64,000 nt of DNA from Algoriphagus sp. AK58. GTDB taxonomy: Bacteria > Bacteroidota > Bacteroidia > Cytophagales > Cyclobacteriaceae. The DNA is taken from NCBI RefSeq assembly GCF_014324365.1, contig NZ_QEIG01000005.1, positions 62,001 through 126,000 of the forward strand, written 5' to 3'. A program made the translations under genes and the position numbers. Under the pieces are notes generated by a model. It was not told the origin of the DNA and did no database searches. It saw only the letters and a program-made list of their open reading frames with translations. Numbering within the stretch: position 1 is the stretch's first letter; every line of letters starts with the position of its first letter. Shown here one piece after another: positions 26,833-35,929 of this stretch.

Positions 26833-29289
26833 TTAGCTTTCGCTCATCTGCGCCAGGATTTTGGCCACTTTGTCTTCCACACTTTCGGAAGAAATGTTGG
26901 TTCGGCTGAGTCGGTCTACCATGATCGGGAAAGAAAAAGGCGTGAACTGAGTAGGATGCTTGACTACGATCTCCAAGCGATTCAGTTTTTTCATCGCTTG
27001 AATAAACATCTCCTGTTCCATTTGTTGGTTCAAAGCTTCCTCACGTGCCTGCTTCAAAAGCAGATTCTCAGGATCGTATTGTTCAAATACTTGGAAAAGT
27101 AGGCTAGAATTGGCCTGAATGTGCTTGAAAGAGGTTGGCTTGCCGGGATACCCCTGAAAAACCAAGCCCGCAATGCTTGCAATTTCCCTGAATTTCCTTC
27201 GGGACATCTCGCTTTCGTTGACACAGTGGAGAATGTCTTCCTCGATATTTTTCAGACTGAAAATATCCTCTTCCAAAATCTCCTCAGCCGAAATAGGCAC
27301 ATCGGATAGAATCTCAAATCCATAATCGTTCATCGCCATATTGAGCGACACAGGAAAGCTCTGAGAAATGCGGTAAGCAATCAGCGCACTCATGAGTTCG
27401 TGCATCATGCGTCCTTCAAAAGGGTAAAAAAACAAATGATACCCATCACGACTTTGAAGGGATTCGATCAAAAAGGTGTTTTCATCCGGTACTATGGAAA
27501 GTTTGCTTTGCAAATCCAGAATAGGCAATACTTTCCTCAATTCCTCAGATCGGATGATTCCTTGGTTGTATTCCCGGAAGATTTCCCTGATTTTGTGCGA
27601 GAGCATGGAGGAAAGCGACATCCGCGCTCCCATCCAGCTCACCACATTGCTGGTTTTCTTTTCGGTGACTTTCACAAATACATCCAGTCCTTTTACCTGC
27701 AGCAGTTCCAGATTTCTTCCGGCAAAGAAAAAGCGGTCACCGGTTTTCAGTCTGGAAATAAAGTATTCCTCTACTGTGCCGAGGTAGGTTCCATTTTTCA
27801 ATTTCACTTTCAGTGCCACATCGCTCACAATTGTACCCATGCTGAGCCGATGCTTCATGGCGATTTTCTTGCTTTTCACCCGATACTTACCGTCTTCATC
27901 TTCCACCACTTTGAGAAAATCCTCATAGCTACCTAAGGAGGCCCCGCCTTTGGTGATAAAATCCATCACCCATTGAATTTCCTCATCTGACAGTTTGCTG
28001 AAAGAAGCAGTTTTCTTGATTATTGGAAAAATCACCTTGGGGTCAAATCCATCGCCCACTGCCAAGGTCACCAAAAACTGAATCAAAACATCATAGGGGA
28101 GTTCGGGCGTAAACTGCGACTCCATGTCCTCTTGTTCGATGGCATTCCTCAAAGCAGCCGCCTCGATCAGCTCGAGCGAATTGGTCGGAACAAAGTAGAT
28201 CACCGAAGGCAGCCCCGGTTGATGTCCTGCCCGACCTGCCCGCTGCACAAATCGGGAAACTCCCTTGGGACTTCCCACTTGAATCACCCGATCCACAGGT
28301 CTGAAATCTACGCCCAAGTCCAAACTTGAAGTGCACACCACCAGTTTGAGGATGCCTTCATGAAGGGCATTTTCTACCCAGGCTCTCACCGAGTTATCGA
28401 GGGAACCGTGGTGCATGGCAATCCAGCCTGCCCAGTCGGGCCGTGCTTCCAGGATTTTTTGGTACCAAATCTCGGTTTGTGAGCGGGTATTGGTAAAGAG
28501 GAGGACGGATCGACCTCCTTCGATAATGTCGATTACCTGATCCATCAGGCGGATCCCCAAGTGTCCTGACCAGGGATACTTCTCGATTTCGTCCGGAAAA
28601 ACAGAGTGAATCATAATCTCTTTATCCACTTTGGCCTTGATAATATGGACAGGAAGGGGACTTCCTAAAAGAGTTTGCGCTGCCTGTTGGAGATTTCCGA
28701 TCGTGGCAGAGACCGCCCATCGCTTGAATCTGTTAGGATTGATGCTTTGAATATATTCCAAAGCCAACTGCACTTGAACCCCGCGCTTATTTCCCACCAA
28801 TTCATGCCATTCGTCTACGACGATGGCGTTTAGGGATTGGAAAAGCTCGTGATGGTCTTTTTGTGAAATAAGGATGTGCAGCGTTTCGGGGGTGGTAATC
28901 AAGCATTCTGGAGGTCTTCGCTTCATGGCTGAGCGAGTTTTGGCGTCCGTGTCTCCATTTCTTACGGCCACTTGCCAGGGCAGACCGATCACCTCGCAAA
29001 CTTCCTGCATGGCTTTTTGAAGATCTTGAGCCAAAGCCCGAAGTGGGGTCACCCAAATCAGCTGAATTCCGTTGTTTTGAGGGTTTTTCCAGGTAGCAGG
29101 ATGATTTTGGATGTATTCTAAAAGGGCAGGAAACCAAAGGGCAAAGGTCTTTCCTGAACCCGTGGGCGCGTTGAGTAATCCGGATTTTCCATCTAAAAAG
29201 TCTTTCCAAGCTTGGATTTGGAAAGGAAAAGGTTTCCAGCCTTTCTTCCGAAAGTATTCCAGTCCGATTTCCAGTCGCTTATCCTCCAT
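26833..29289 (-). CDS. Ligase-associated DEXH-box helicase (Lhr-core family)
   Basis: 818 residues. Superfamily 2 motifs are visible: Walker A APTGSGKT at about 40-47, motif II as DEWHEL, SAT-type AVSATIG, and motif VI QRAGRAGHQPG. A C-terminal DUF4175/winged-helix region matches the Lhr-core proteins encoded beside LigB-type ligases. The predicted role is DNA repair (helicase/translocase acting with the ligase). The first 11 nt overlap the end of the ligase gene, so the pair is translationally coupled. The exonuclease and phosphoesterase genes often found in this module are absent on both sides. Confidence 0.94.
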   Translation of the reverse strand: MEDKRLEIGLEYFRKKGWKPFPFQIQAWKDFLDGKSGLLNAPTGSGKTFALWFPALLEYIQNHPATWKNPQNNGIQLIWVTPLRALAQDLQKAMQEVCEVIGLPWQVAVRNGDTDAKTRSAMKRRPPECLITTPETLHILISQKDHHELFQSLNAIVVDEWHELVGNKRGVQVQLALEYIQSINPNRFKRWAVSATIGNLQQAAQTLLGSPLPVHIIKAKVDKEIMIHSVFPDEIEKYPWSGHLGIRLMDQVIDIIEGGRSVLLFTNTRSQTEIWYQKILEARPDWAGWIAMHHGSLDNSVRAWVENALHEGILKLVVCTSSLDLGVDFRPVDRVIQVGSPKGVSRFVQRAGRAGHQPGLPSVIYFVPTNSLELIEAAALRNAIEQEDMESQFTPELPYDVLIQFLVTLAVGDGFDPKVIFPIIKKTASFSKLSDEEIQWVMDFITKGGASLGSYEDFLKVVEDEDGKYRVKSKKIAMKHRLSMGTIVSDVALKVKLKNGTYLGTVEEYFISRLKTGDRFFFAGRNLELLQVKGLDVFVKVTEKKTSNVVSWMGARMSLSSMLSHKIREIFREYNQGIIRSEELRKVLPILDLQSKLSIVPDENTFLIESLQSRDGYHLFFYPFEGRMMHELMSALIAYRISQSFPVSLNMAMNDYGFEILSDVPISAEEILEEDIFSLKNIEEDILHCVNESEMSRRKFREIASIAGLVFQGYPGKPTSFKHIQANSSLLFQVFEQYDPENLLLKQAREEALNQQMEQEMFIQAMKKLNRLEIVVKHPTQFTPFSFPIMVDRLSRTNISSESVEDKVAKILAQMSES

Positions 29290-30871
29290 ACTGCTTCAGT
29301 AAGGCTTTGAGATCCTCCAGTGTATTGGCTTCTTCTTTGGGCTTGTCTTTTCTCCAACGTGAAATTCGGGGAAATCTCAGCGCTATCCCACTTTTGTGAC
29401 GGGGGCTGTCCTGAATTCCTTCAAAGGCAATCTCAAAGACCAATTCGGCTTTGACAGTACGAACGGGCCCAAATCGTTCCCGGGTATTTTTCTTCACAAA
29501 GGCGTCCACTTCTCGGATCTCTGCATCAGTCAGACCGGAGTAGGCTTTGGCAAACGGAACTAAACCTTCCCCATCCCACACCGCAAAGGTGTAATCGGTG
29601 TACAAATCAGCACGGCGTCCGTGGCCCTTTTGGGCATAGATCATCACTCCGTCAATCGTCAGCGGCTCGATTTTCCACTTCCACCAGCTTCCCCGCTTTC
29701 GCCCGGTTTCATAGCTGGAAGAGGCCTTTTTCAACATGAGACCCTCTGCCAGATAGTCTCTAGAAGCCTGTCTGATTTGTGCCAATTCCTCCCAAGATAT
29801 AGCTTCCACACGTTGGGAAAGTTCAAGTTTGGGATGTGCTTGGGACTGATGCAAGGATTCCAAAAGTACTCTTCGCTGTCGCATGGGCCAGTTTCGTATG
29901 TCTTTACCTTCCCATTCGAGAAGATCATAGGCAATAAAGCTTACGGGAGCTTCCTGAAGCTGTTTTTTGCTGATGGTTTTTCTGCCTATTCGGGTTTGAA
30001 GGAGAGAAAAGGGGAGAGGAATTCCATCTTTGAAGGCGATAATTTCACCATCCAATACGGTTCCGTCCGGAAGATTAGCTGCCAAATCGAGCAACTCGGG
30101 AAATTTCTCATTGACCAGTTCTTCTCCTCGGCTCCAGATAAAGGATTGGCTTTCTCTTCGGATGAGCTGTCCACGTATTCCGTCCCATTTCCATTCGGCA
30201 ACCCATTCCTCAATTTCGCCCAACTCTGATACTGGATTTTCCAATGGATGTGCTAAGAAAAATGGATAGGGTTTGGAAATGTCTTTGGTCACTCCGGCAG
30301 GAGATCCCAGGGTCTCCATTTGGATCTCTTCAGGATTCCAATTACCCATCAAGGCATGGGCGATTTGGGATTTGTCTACTCCAAGATGCTTTGCTAGCGC
30401 TTGGATGATCAGGCTTTGACTGACTCCGATTCGGAAACCACCCGTTATCAGTTTGTTGAATACAAATCGTTCGGTTCGATCCAAACAGTCCCAAGCAGAA
30501 AGGATAAAGTTCTTTTTTGTTTCCTCTTCCTGATTTTCAAGGGATTTTAAATTATTGATCCATTCCGACAGGCTTTTCTGATGGCTAGCCTGTGCAGGTG
30601 GAAGCAAAAGAGCAATAGTTTCAGCTAAGTCACCTACGGATTGGTAGCATTCTTCAAAAAGCCAGTCGGGAATTCCAGCTTTTTCCTGACACCACGTTCT
30701 CAATTGGCGGGTTGTGACTTGTCTTTTTGGCCTGCGGTGAGAAAAAATAGCAATCCCCCAGATCTGATCCTCCGAAGAGGCATGTTGGAAGAAGGAAGCC
30801 AAGGCATCCAGTTTATCTCCGGTTTTGTTGGACTGATCCAGGCGGGTAATAAGCTCCGCAAAGTGTTTCAT
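29279..30871 (-). CDS. ATP-dependent DNA ligase (ligase-associated repair module)
   Basis: 530 residues. An N-terminal helical DNA-binding domain occupies about 1-200. The nucleotidyltransferase core has the KxDG motif with Lys228 in EWKWDGIRG, then LDGEIIAF and the motif IV-V region ending WWKWKIEPL. A C-terminal OB domain follows. It seals nicks using ATP, in contrast to the essential NAD-dependent LigA. It precedes the Lhr helicase with an overlap. The gene is divergent from a small lipoprotein gene. Confidence 0.95.
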   Translation of the reverse strand: MKHFAELITRLDQSNKTGDKLDALASFFQHASSEDQIWGIAIFSHRRPKRQVTTRQLRTWCQEKAGIPDWLFEECYQSVGDLAETIALLLPPAQASHQKSLSEWINNLKSLENQEEETKKNFILSAWDCLDRTERFVFNKLITGGFRIGVSQSLIIQALAKHLGVDKSQIAHALMGNWNPEEIQMETLGSPAGVTKDISKPYPFFLAHPLENPVSELGEIEEWVAEWKWDGIRGQLIRRESQSFIWSRGEELVNEKFPELLDLAANLPDGTVLDGEIIAFKDGIPLPFSLLQTRIGRKTISKKQLQEAPVSFIAYDLLEWEGKDIRNWPMRQRRVLLESLHQSQAHPKLELSQRVEAISWEELAQIRQASRDYLAEGLMLKKASSSYETGRKRGSWWKWKIEPLTIDGVMIYAQKGHGRRADLYTDYTFAVWDGEGLVPFAKAYSGLTDAEIREVDAFVKKNTRERFGPVRTVKAELVFEIAFEGIQDSPRHKSGIALRFPRISRWRKDKPKEEANTLEDLKALLKQYGG

Positions 30872-30952
30872 CGAAAAAGATGCTTTTCTTTTGGTATTTG
30901 GAAACCTTTGATAGTTCCAATGTGGGTGAAATTGATAATTTTATTTCAAAAT

Positions 30953-30976
30953 CGAACAGGTTTTACGTTCTGTTCG
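30953..30976. repeat. 7-bp inverted repeat upstream of the lipoprotein gene at 31000
   Basis: CGAACAG and CTGTTCG are separated by 10 nt, in the 128-nt divergent spacer between the DNA ligase and the lipoprotein. It has operator-like geometry, but no known consensus is matched. Confidence 0.4.
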
Positions 30977-30999
30977 TTTTACCTGAAAACAGACAATCC

Positions 31000-31506
31000 A
31001 TGAAAAAGTTACTTCTTGTCTTTATCGCTGCTTTTTTCTTTTTGTCTTGCTCCGAACAGGAGGAAGGTAAATACACCGGAAATCAGCTGGAGTTTCAGCT
31101 GTATCAATCCAGTACTTACAATTTCAATGGTAATTTGACTGCTAGAGAATTGGTCAATGGGAGTTTGGAGTTCACTCTTCGACTGGATGGATCTAAAACT
31201 AACACAGACTATTCCTATCCTGCGCATTTACACTTCGGAAGTTATGATCAGAAGGACAGCCCAATTGCTTTTTTATTGAATCCAGTTTCTGCGAGAAACC
31301 TTGAATCAGTAACCGTTTTGGGAACATTGTCTGATGGTTCCAAACTCAACTTTGAATCGATGAAATCGTTTGACGGCCATGTCAAAATCCATTTGGCCAA
31401 TGAAGGACCTGATTATGGAGTGATTTTGGTGTCAGGAAATGTTGGGCCTAAGTCGGCAGCCAAATTTGAACTCGAAAACTTGGCCATTTGTGGGAATGAA
31501 TTTTGA
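31000..31506 (+). CDS. Small lipoprotein of unknown function (CHRD/SOD-like features)
   Basis: 168 residues from the ATG at 31000; the open frame extends to 30880, but MKKLLLVFIAAFFFLSC is an evident lipoprotein signal with the lipidated Cys17. The mature part has a beta-rich pattern with SYPAHLHFGSYDQ and DGHVKIHLANEGPDYG, vaguely like CHRD or Cu/Zn-SOD-like domains because of the HLHFG element, but not enough to assign function. It is a single gene followed by a bidirectional terminator. Confidence 0.75.
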   Translation: MKKLLLVFIAAFFFLSCSEQEEGKYTGNQLEFQLYQSSTYNFNGNLTARELVNGSLEFTLRLDGSKTNTDYSYPAHLHFGSYDQKDSPIAFLLNPVSARNLESVTVLGTLSDGSKLNFESMKSFDGHVKIHLANEGPDYGVILVSGNVGPKSAAKFELENLAICGNEF

Positions 31507-31521
31507 TCAAATAAAGACCTT

Positions 31522-31560
31522 AAAAAGGGGTGAGTCAGATCTGATTCACCCTTTTGTTTT
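31522..31560. terminator. Bidirectional terminator between convergent lipoprotein genes
   Basis: A long stem AAAAGGGgTGA...TCACCCTTTT with one bulged G and one G-U pair. A/T-tracts lie on both sides, so it can end both the plus gene (31506) and the minus gene (31568). Confidence 0.78.
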
Positions 31561-31567
31561 TGAGGGA

Positions 31568-32164
31568 TTAATTCAATATCACAGGGAAGGTGATATCTAA
31601 ATCAGTCTCACCACCGGCTTGAACAAAGTTTTCAAAATTTGGACTACTTGCACCCAGAAATTTTTTATCCAAGTCATGTCTTAAAACAATTCTCCAAATG
31701 GTATTATTCGTGTCAGGCGAATTAGTTGTACTTAAGATGTTTCTCAAACCGATACTTTTTCCGCTTGGATCCACATAAGATATTGCAATGATGTTGGATG
31801 AAAATGCCGGGCCTAAGAAATAGAACTGATGCTGATCCGCTTCTTTTATAATGTTCTCCGTGATATCAATATTTTCAATGCTGTTCAGCACTTGGATGGT
31901 CATTAAATAGGTCTTATTTCGATCCAATGTAATAGCTTCGATGGTAGGTGATCCTCCAATTCCTATGCCCTGTGAGTCACTTGCTTTAAAGTATAATGGG
32001 GGGGCGATAGGTGTAATTGTTTGGTTGACTTCAACGAATGTTAGAATTAAATCCGTAATCAATTCCCGGTCATTTTCCAATACAGGTGCTTCGCTATTGC
32101 AGGAAGCAAAACTTAACGAGAGTACACCAAGTAACAAAATGTTTAATCTTTGAATGTTGCTCAT
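31568..32164 (-). CDS. Lipoprotein of unknown function, paralogue of the gene at 32348
   Basis: 198 residues with a lipoprotein signal ending FASC (Cys22). It is colinear with the 198-residue protein at 32348-32944: SFKASDSQGI-like FKASDSQGIGIGG, NSIENIDIT, ADQHQFYFLG and the C-terminal PNFENFVQAGGE correspond segment by segment. It lacks the nearby TonB receptor in its own transcript, because a terminator (32301-32330) separates the copies. It looks like a duplicated, separately transcribed copy. Function unknown; a surface role in ligand capture for the TonB receptor is possible. Confidence 0.8.
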   Translation of the reverse strand: MSNIQRLNILLLGVLSLSFASCNSEAPVLENDRELITDLILTFVEVNQTITPIAPPLYFKASDSQGIGIGGSPTIEAITLDRNKTYLMTIQVLNSIENIDITENIIKEADQHQFYFLGPAFSSNIIAISYVDPSGKSIGLRNILSTTNSPDTNNTIWRIVLRHDLDKKFLGASSPNFENFVQAGGETDLDITFPVILN

Positions 32165-32300
32165 GGATCTGGATATCTTGGGTTTGAAAAAATTATAATT
32201 TCAACTTACAGTGTACGAAAATCTCTATTTGTTACGAAGAGTTTCGACAATAGGTTCCCCTAGACATCTATAGATTCCAAAAATGAGATTGGTGGATACA

Positions 32301-32330
32301 AAAAAAGCAGCCTAATCAGGCTGCTTTTAA
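32301..32330 (-). terminator. Terminator of the TonB receptor-lipoprotein operon
   Basis: A perfect 11-bp stem AAAAGCAGCCT/AGGCTGCTTTT with a 4-nt loop, followed on the minus strand by a T-run, 18 nt after the lipoprotein stop. Confidence 0.87.
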
Positions 32331-32347
32331 GACTTTTAAGTGACTAC

Positions 32348-32944
32348 TTAGTTGATAATAATAGGGAAGGTGATGTCTAAATCAGATTCTCCTCCTGCCT
32401 GAACAAAGTTTTCAAAATTTGGATTGCTAGCACCAGAAAAACTCTTGTTTAAGTCATGTCTAAGTACCACTCTCATGGAAGTGTTGTTAGTTCCTGGAGA
32501 AGAGGATACCGTCAATCTAGTCTGCACTCCAATCAATTTTCCTCCTGGATCTGCATAGGAGATGGAAAGAATATTGCTGGTGAACGCTGAACCGAGGAAG
32601 AAGAACTGATGCTCATCTGCTTCTTCAATGATTTCTTGTGTGATATCTTCATTTTCGATTGAGTTTCTTACCTCAATATTCATTTGGTATCTTTTTCCTC
32701 TTGTAAGTGTAACGGTTTCTATGGTTGGAGCGCCACCTACCACGATACCTTGTGAATCACTTGCCTTGAAGGAGAAGGAACTGCCTACTGGGTTATTTGA
32801 TCCATCAATTTCCTGAAACTTTAGGATGACATCAGTGATGACTTCACCTTCGTTTTCTTTCTCAGGATCTTCACTTTCACAAGATGCAAATCCCAAAGTA
32901 AGGACAGCAAATAGGTAGAGGGGTAGTTTTTGTAGGTTTTTCAT
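32348..32944 (-). CDS. Lipoprotein of unknown function, partner of a ZnuD-like TonB receptor
   Basis: 198 residues; signal ending FASC (Cys22), then an acidic Glu/Asp-rich stretch SEDPEKENEGE, probably a tether. The mature domain is the same as in the paralogue at 31568. ADEHQFFFLG and RHDL provide His and acidic residues that could bind metal, but this is only suggestive. It starts 12 nt downstream of the receptor gene and ends in a terminator, so the two are one operon. Confidence 0.82.
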   Translation of the reverse strand: MKNLQKLPLYLFAVLTLGFASCESEDPEKENEGEVITDVILKFQEIDGSNNPVGSSFSFKASDSQGIVVGGAPTIETVTLTRGKRYQMNIEVRNSIENEDITQEIIEEADEHQFFFLGSAFTSNILSISYADPGGKLIGVQTRLTVSSSPGTNNTSMRVVLRHDLNKSFSGASNPNFENFVQAGGESDLDITFPIIIN

Positions 32945-32956
32945 AATAATTGATAG

Positions 32957-35251
32957 TTAGAATTGGTAATTGAGTTTAAGTAAAATGTTTCTTCCCATGT
33001 CTGCGGTAAAGTACCTGAATCGATTCATGTATTCCTTGTATTCGGTATTCAGTAGATTGTTTACCTGAAGTCCCACATTGAATTGATTTTCACCTAGTTT
33101 AAATTTCCTGTTGTATCCCAAATTAAACAAAGCGTAAGCCGGAGGGGCAGGAGCTAAATCAAATTCGGGTTCGCGGGTTTGCTTTGCCACAAGAACATTG
33201 CTTAGGGTAATTCGATTCGCCAGGTTTCCAAAGGAATAAGCCAGTCCCCAGTCCATTCGGTCAGATGGGATAAAAGGAAAATAGGTTTGAGTTTCAGTAT
33301 TTTTTGCCCGAATGATGGACCCTTTCAGGTAGCCATTGAATTTTTCAGAGAAACTATAGGTTCCTGAAAGATCAAATCCATAAAAGAATGCGTCTGCTTG
33401 CAAGTACTCATACACATTGAATGTCCCTCTCAAGCTGACAAAGGTTTCTCCAGTCGGATTAAGGTAGATGTAATCGTTGATTTGATTTAAGTAGGCTGTG
33501 AATTCTACTGAGGCCTTTTTTCCTTCATATTCCAGTCCATTGACCCATTTGAGGGATTTTTCAGAGTTGAGATTGGGATCCCCGATCTCAACTGCAGCTG
33601 CTCCATGATGAAGTCCTTGGCTAAATAATTCATTGACATTTGGTGGTCTCCAAGCAGTACCTAGATTGGTGGTAAAGGCGAAATAGGGACTTAATTGGTA
33701 TAGCCCACCAAGAAAAGCCGAGAAGTTTTGGTAGTCTAATTCCGCCTCTTGCAGTTCGTTTCCAATAAATCGTGCAGCGCTTACTTTTCTAAAATCATAG
33801 CGTATCCCACCTTCTATTTCTAGCGGACCTTTCAGGTATTTCTCCATGAGGTAGACTCCACCGTTGACCATGTCGTAATTGGGAATCAACGGCGTAACGC
33901 CTGTACCTGGAATGTTACTGTTGGCTTGTTGGATGACATTGATTCCCACCGAACCGCTCCAGCTGGATTTGCGGCTGTGGTCCAAAAAAATGTCAAGTGT
34001 ATTGGTAAACAACTCTAGGTCGAGGCTTGGACGAGCATTCAGTTCACCTCTCCTTCGATCAAACTCTTGTCGCTGGTTCAATTGGAAGCCATACTGAAAG
34101 TTGAGTTTCATCTCAGGGCTAAGGTGGTAATGCGCTTTCAGCTTGGCCAAGTGATGGGATACCACTTGTTTGGGATTGTTGATTTCATAAGTGAAATCCG
34201 GCTTGATAAAGGGTTCTCCATTTTGGATGATCTCGATCAAATCTGTTAAGTTCCCGGTGTGGGAGTCTCTTAGAATTCCGATTTCGGTATCGAAATAGCT
34301 GTAATAGCCTTCTATTCCTAGCTTTTTGGAGCTGTAGCCAATCGAGCCGGAGAAGTTGTATTCTGCCATTCCCGTGTTTGCCTGATAATAGTTTGGCGTC
34401 CGGATGTTTCCTGCACGTTTTACCGAACCTTGGACTCGGTAACCCAATCCTTGGATTTTCTCTGACCCTCCGGAGTGCGAAGCGGCGAAATTGCCCATTC
34501 TGCCGTTGCTTCCTCCAAGCAGGTTGAGTTCAGTGGTATGTTTCTTGTTTGTAGGAAGGGTAGGAGGATTGACGAGAATCACACCACCCATGGCTTCCGG
34601 ACCGAATCTTACAGTCTCAGCCCCTTTGATCACGGTGATTTCATCAGCCAAGAAGGGATCTATTTCAGGGGCATGTTCAGCACCCCATTGCTGTCCTTCC
34701 AGGCGGATTCCATTGTTTAGAATCATGATTCGATTGCTGTGAAGCCCGTGAATAACTGGTTTTGAAATGGTGTTGCCGGTTGAGAAAGTAGTTACCCCGG
34801 CTACACGTTTCAGGCTTTCACCCAAGCTTTCACCTCTGGATTGAAGCAGGGCCTCCCCATACAGTGAAGTCACTGCTGTGGTGGTCTGGACGGCATCCCT
34901 ATGCCCATGTACTTCTACTCCCGACAGATCCATCGATTCTTCCTGCATCTTGAAGGTTTGATTGGTCGTGCTTCCGCTTAGGTTAATCGTTTCCCTGATT
35001 TCTTTATGACCCAAATATTGGACTGTTACCGTGTATGTTCCTGGGCATAGTTCTCGAATGACAAAGTTTCCGTTTTGATCTGTCACTGCTCCTGTTCGAG
35101 TTTCTAAAATCCAGACATATGCCGCTTCAATCGGCTGGTCATTTTCCAGGTGAAGGATTTTTCCCCGAAGGACTAAATCACACTTCTGTGCTGAAACCTG
35201 AGTGACAGCAAATGCGAATAAGGCAATGGAGAAAATGACCTTTTGAATCAT
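32957..35251 (-). CDS. TonB-dependent outer-membrane receptor, ZnuD-like
   Basis: 764 residues from the ATG at 35251 (MIQKVIFSIALFAFAVTQVSAQ, a good signal peptide). The frame stays open to 35380, but that part lies upstream of the predicted promoter. A carboxypeptidase-like domain (about 25-105) precedes a plug whose SKPVIHGLHSNRIMILNNG and IDPFLADEITVIKG resemble the zinc receptor ZnuD family, then a barrel ending in Phe. Uptake of zinc, or another metal chelate, is the best guess. It is co-transcribed with the lipoprotein at 32348. Confidence 0.9.
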   Translation of the reverse strand: MIQKVIFSIALFAFAVTQVSAQKCDLVLRGKILHLENDQPIEAAYVWILETRTGAVTDQNGNFVIRELCPGTYTVTVQYLGHKEIRETINLSGSTTNQTFKMQEESMDLSGVEVHGHRDAVQTTTAVTSLYGEALLQSRGESLGESLKRVAGVTTFSTGNTISKPVIHGLHSNRIMILNNGIRLEGQQWGAEHAPEIDPFLADEITVIKGAETVRFGPEAMGGVILVNPPTLPTNKKHTTELNLLGGSNGRMGNFAASHSGGSEKIQGLGYRVQGSVKRAGNIRTPNYYQANTGMAEYNFSGSIGYSSKKLGIEGYYSYFDTEIGILRDSHTGNLTDLIEIIQNGEPFIKPDFTYEINNPKQVVSHHLAKLKAHYHLSPEMKLNFQYGFQLNQRQEFDRRRGELNARPSLDLELFTNTLDIFLDHSRKSSWSGSVGINVIQQANSNIPGTGVTPLIPNYDMVNGGVYLMEKYLKGPLEIEGGIRYDFRKVSAARFIGNELQEAELDYQNFSAFLGGLYQLSPYFAFTTNLGTAWRPPNVNELFSQGLHHGAAAVEIGDPNLNSEKSLKWVNGLEYEGKKASVEFTAYLNQINDYIYLNPTGETFVSLRGTFNVYEYLQADAFFYGFDLSGTYSFSEKFNGYLKGSIIRAKNTETQTYFPFIPSDRMDWGLAYSFGNLANRITLSNVLVAKQTREPEFDLAPAPPAYALFNLGYNRKFKLGENQFNVGLQVNNLLNTEYKEYMNRFRYFTADMGRNILLKLNYQF

Positions 35252-35256
35252 TGTTG

Positions 35257-35289
35257 CAAAAGTAGGAGGAGAATATTTATTAAACCAAA
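35257..35289 (-). promoter_or_regulatory. Promoter of the ZnuD-like receptor operon
   Basis: On the minus strand TTTG (35286-35289), a 21-nt spacer and TACTTTTG (35257-35264) match the consensus. The -7 element ends only 5 nt before the ATG at 35251, so the mRNA would be leaderless or nearly so. No Fur- or Zur-like palindrome is obvious. Confidence 0.65.
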
Positions 35290-35378
35290 GTTTTTGAAAC
35301 AAAGTTGCAAAAAGTTTTTTCAGAGGGAATTTTGGCATAGGGTAACTTATTTTTGGATAAATCGATACCGATTTAAAC

Positions 35379-35407
35379 AAAAAAAACCGGCTTTAAAGCC
35401 GGTTTTT
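35379..35407 (-). terminator. Terminator of the 35428 gene
   Basis: A perfect stem AAAACCGGCTTT/AAAGCCGGTTTT followed by T-rich sequence on the minus strand, 21 nt beyond the stop. Confidence 0.87.
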
Positions 35408-35427
35408 GATGGGTAGTAATCGTAGGA

Positions 35428-35862
35428 TTAACCTAACCAAGCAGACCAAGGAATTCGGCTTAGGATAAGCAACAATCCCACGGCATACATCATATAGATA
35501 CTTCTGAATTTGGATCTTGACTGTTCAAGTTTTTTAGCGCGGATATATCCTACAGAGATAATTGCAATCGCCACAATGTTGATTAGCGGGTGTTCTAAAG
35601 CTGTCAGTCTGGACGCTGCGTCAGCCATTGCGCCGCCTCCTGTCAAAAGTGAAAATCCAAGCGGGCTGACGAAGTAGAGAATCAGTCCAAGAAGTAGCTG
35701 GATGTGAGAAAGGATGAAAGCGATCATGGCGATTTTTCGGTCTTTTTCTTGGAATTCCCTTCCGGAGAGTGAACCAAACAAAGCCCAGAAAATGACAACG
35801 ACCAAGCCTAAAAGGGCCAAATAGGCCATTCCTGAGTGAGCGTGTTGAAGTCCGATGTACAT
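35428..35862 (-). CDS. Four-helix membrane protein, cytochrome-b-like
   Basis: 144 residues with four predicted membrane segments (about 12-30, 44-64, 88-108, 122-140). Histidines in LQHAHSG, SHIQ and EHPL lie near segment ends and could bind haem. Similar short Bacteroidota proteins are often labelled cytochrome b. I cannot confirm haem binding. Single gene with its own terminator. Confidence 0.6.
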   Translation of the reverse strand: MYIGLQHAHSGMAYLALLGLVVVIFWALFGSLSGREFQEKDRKIAMIAFILSHIQLLLGLILYFVSPLGFSLLTGGGAMADAASRLTALEHPLINIVAIAIISVGYIRAKKLEQSRSKFRSIYMMYAVGLLLILSRIPWSAWLG

Positions 35863-35929
35863 AGTGTTGTATTTAGTTTCGTGAAATTAGCAGAAATGAA
35901 AATAGGTTAAGGCTTAAATTGTTTGAAAC

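Noticed and set aside
27400..27936. 178-codon open frame on the plus strand opposite the helicase
   Set aside because: It lies wholly within the conserved Lhr-type helicase on the other strand; the sequence shows no domain.
35252..35380. 43-residue N-terminal extension of the ZnuD-like receptor
   Set aside because: It lies across the predicted promoter and precedes a good signal peptide that begins at 35251.
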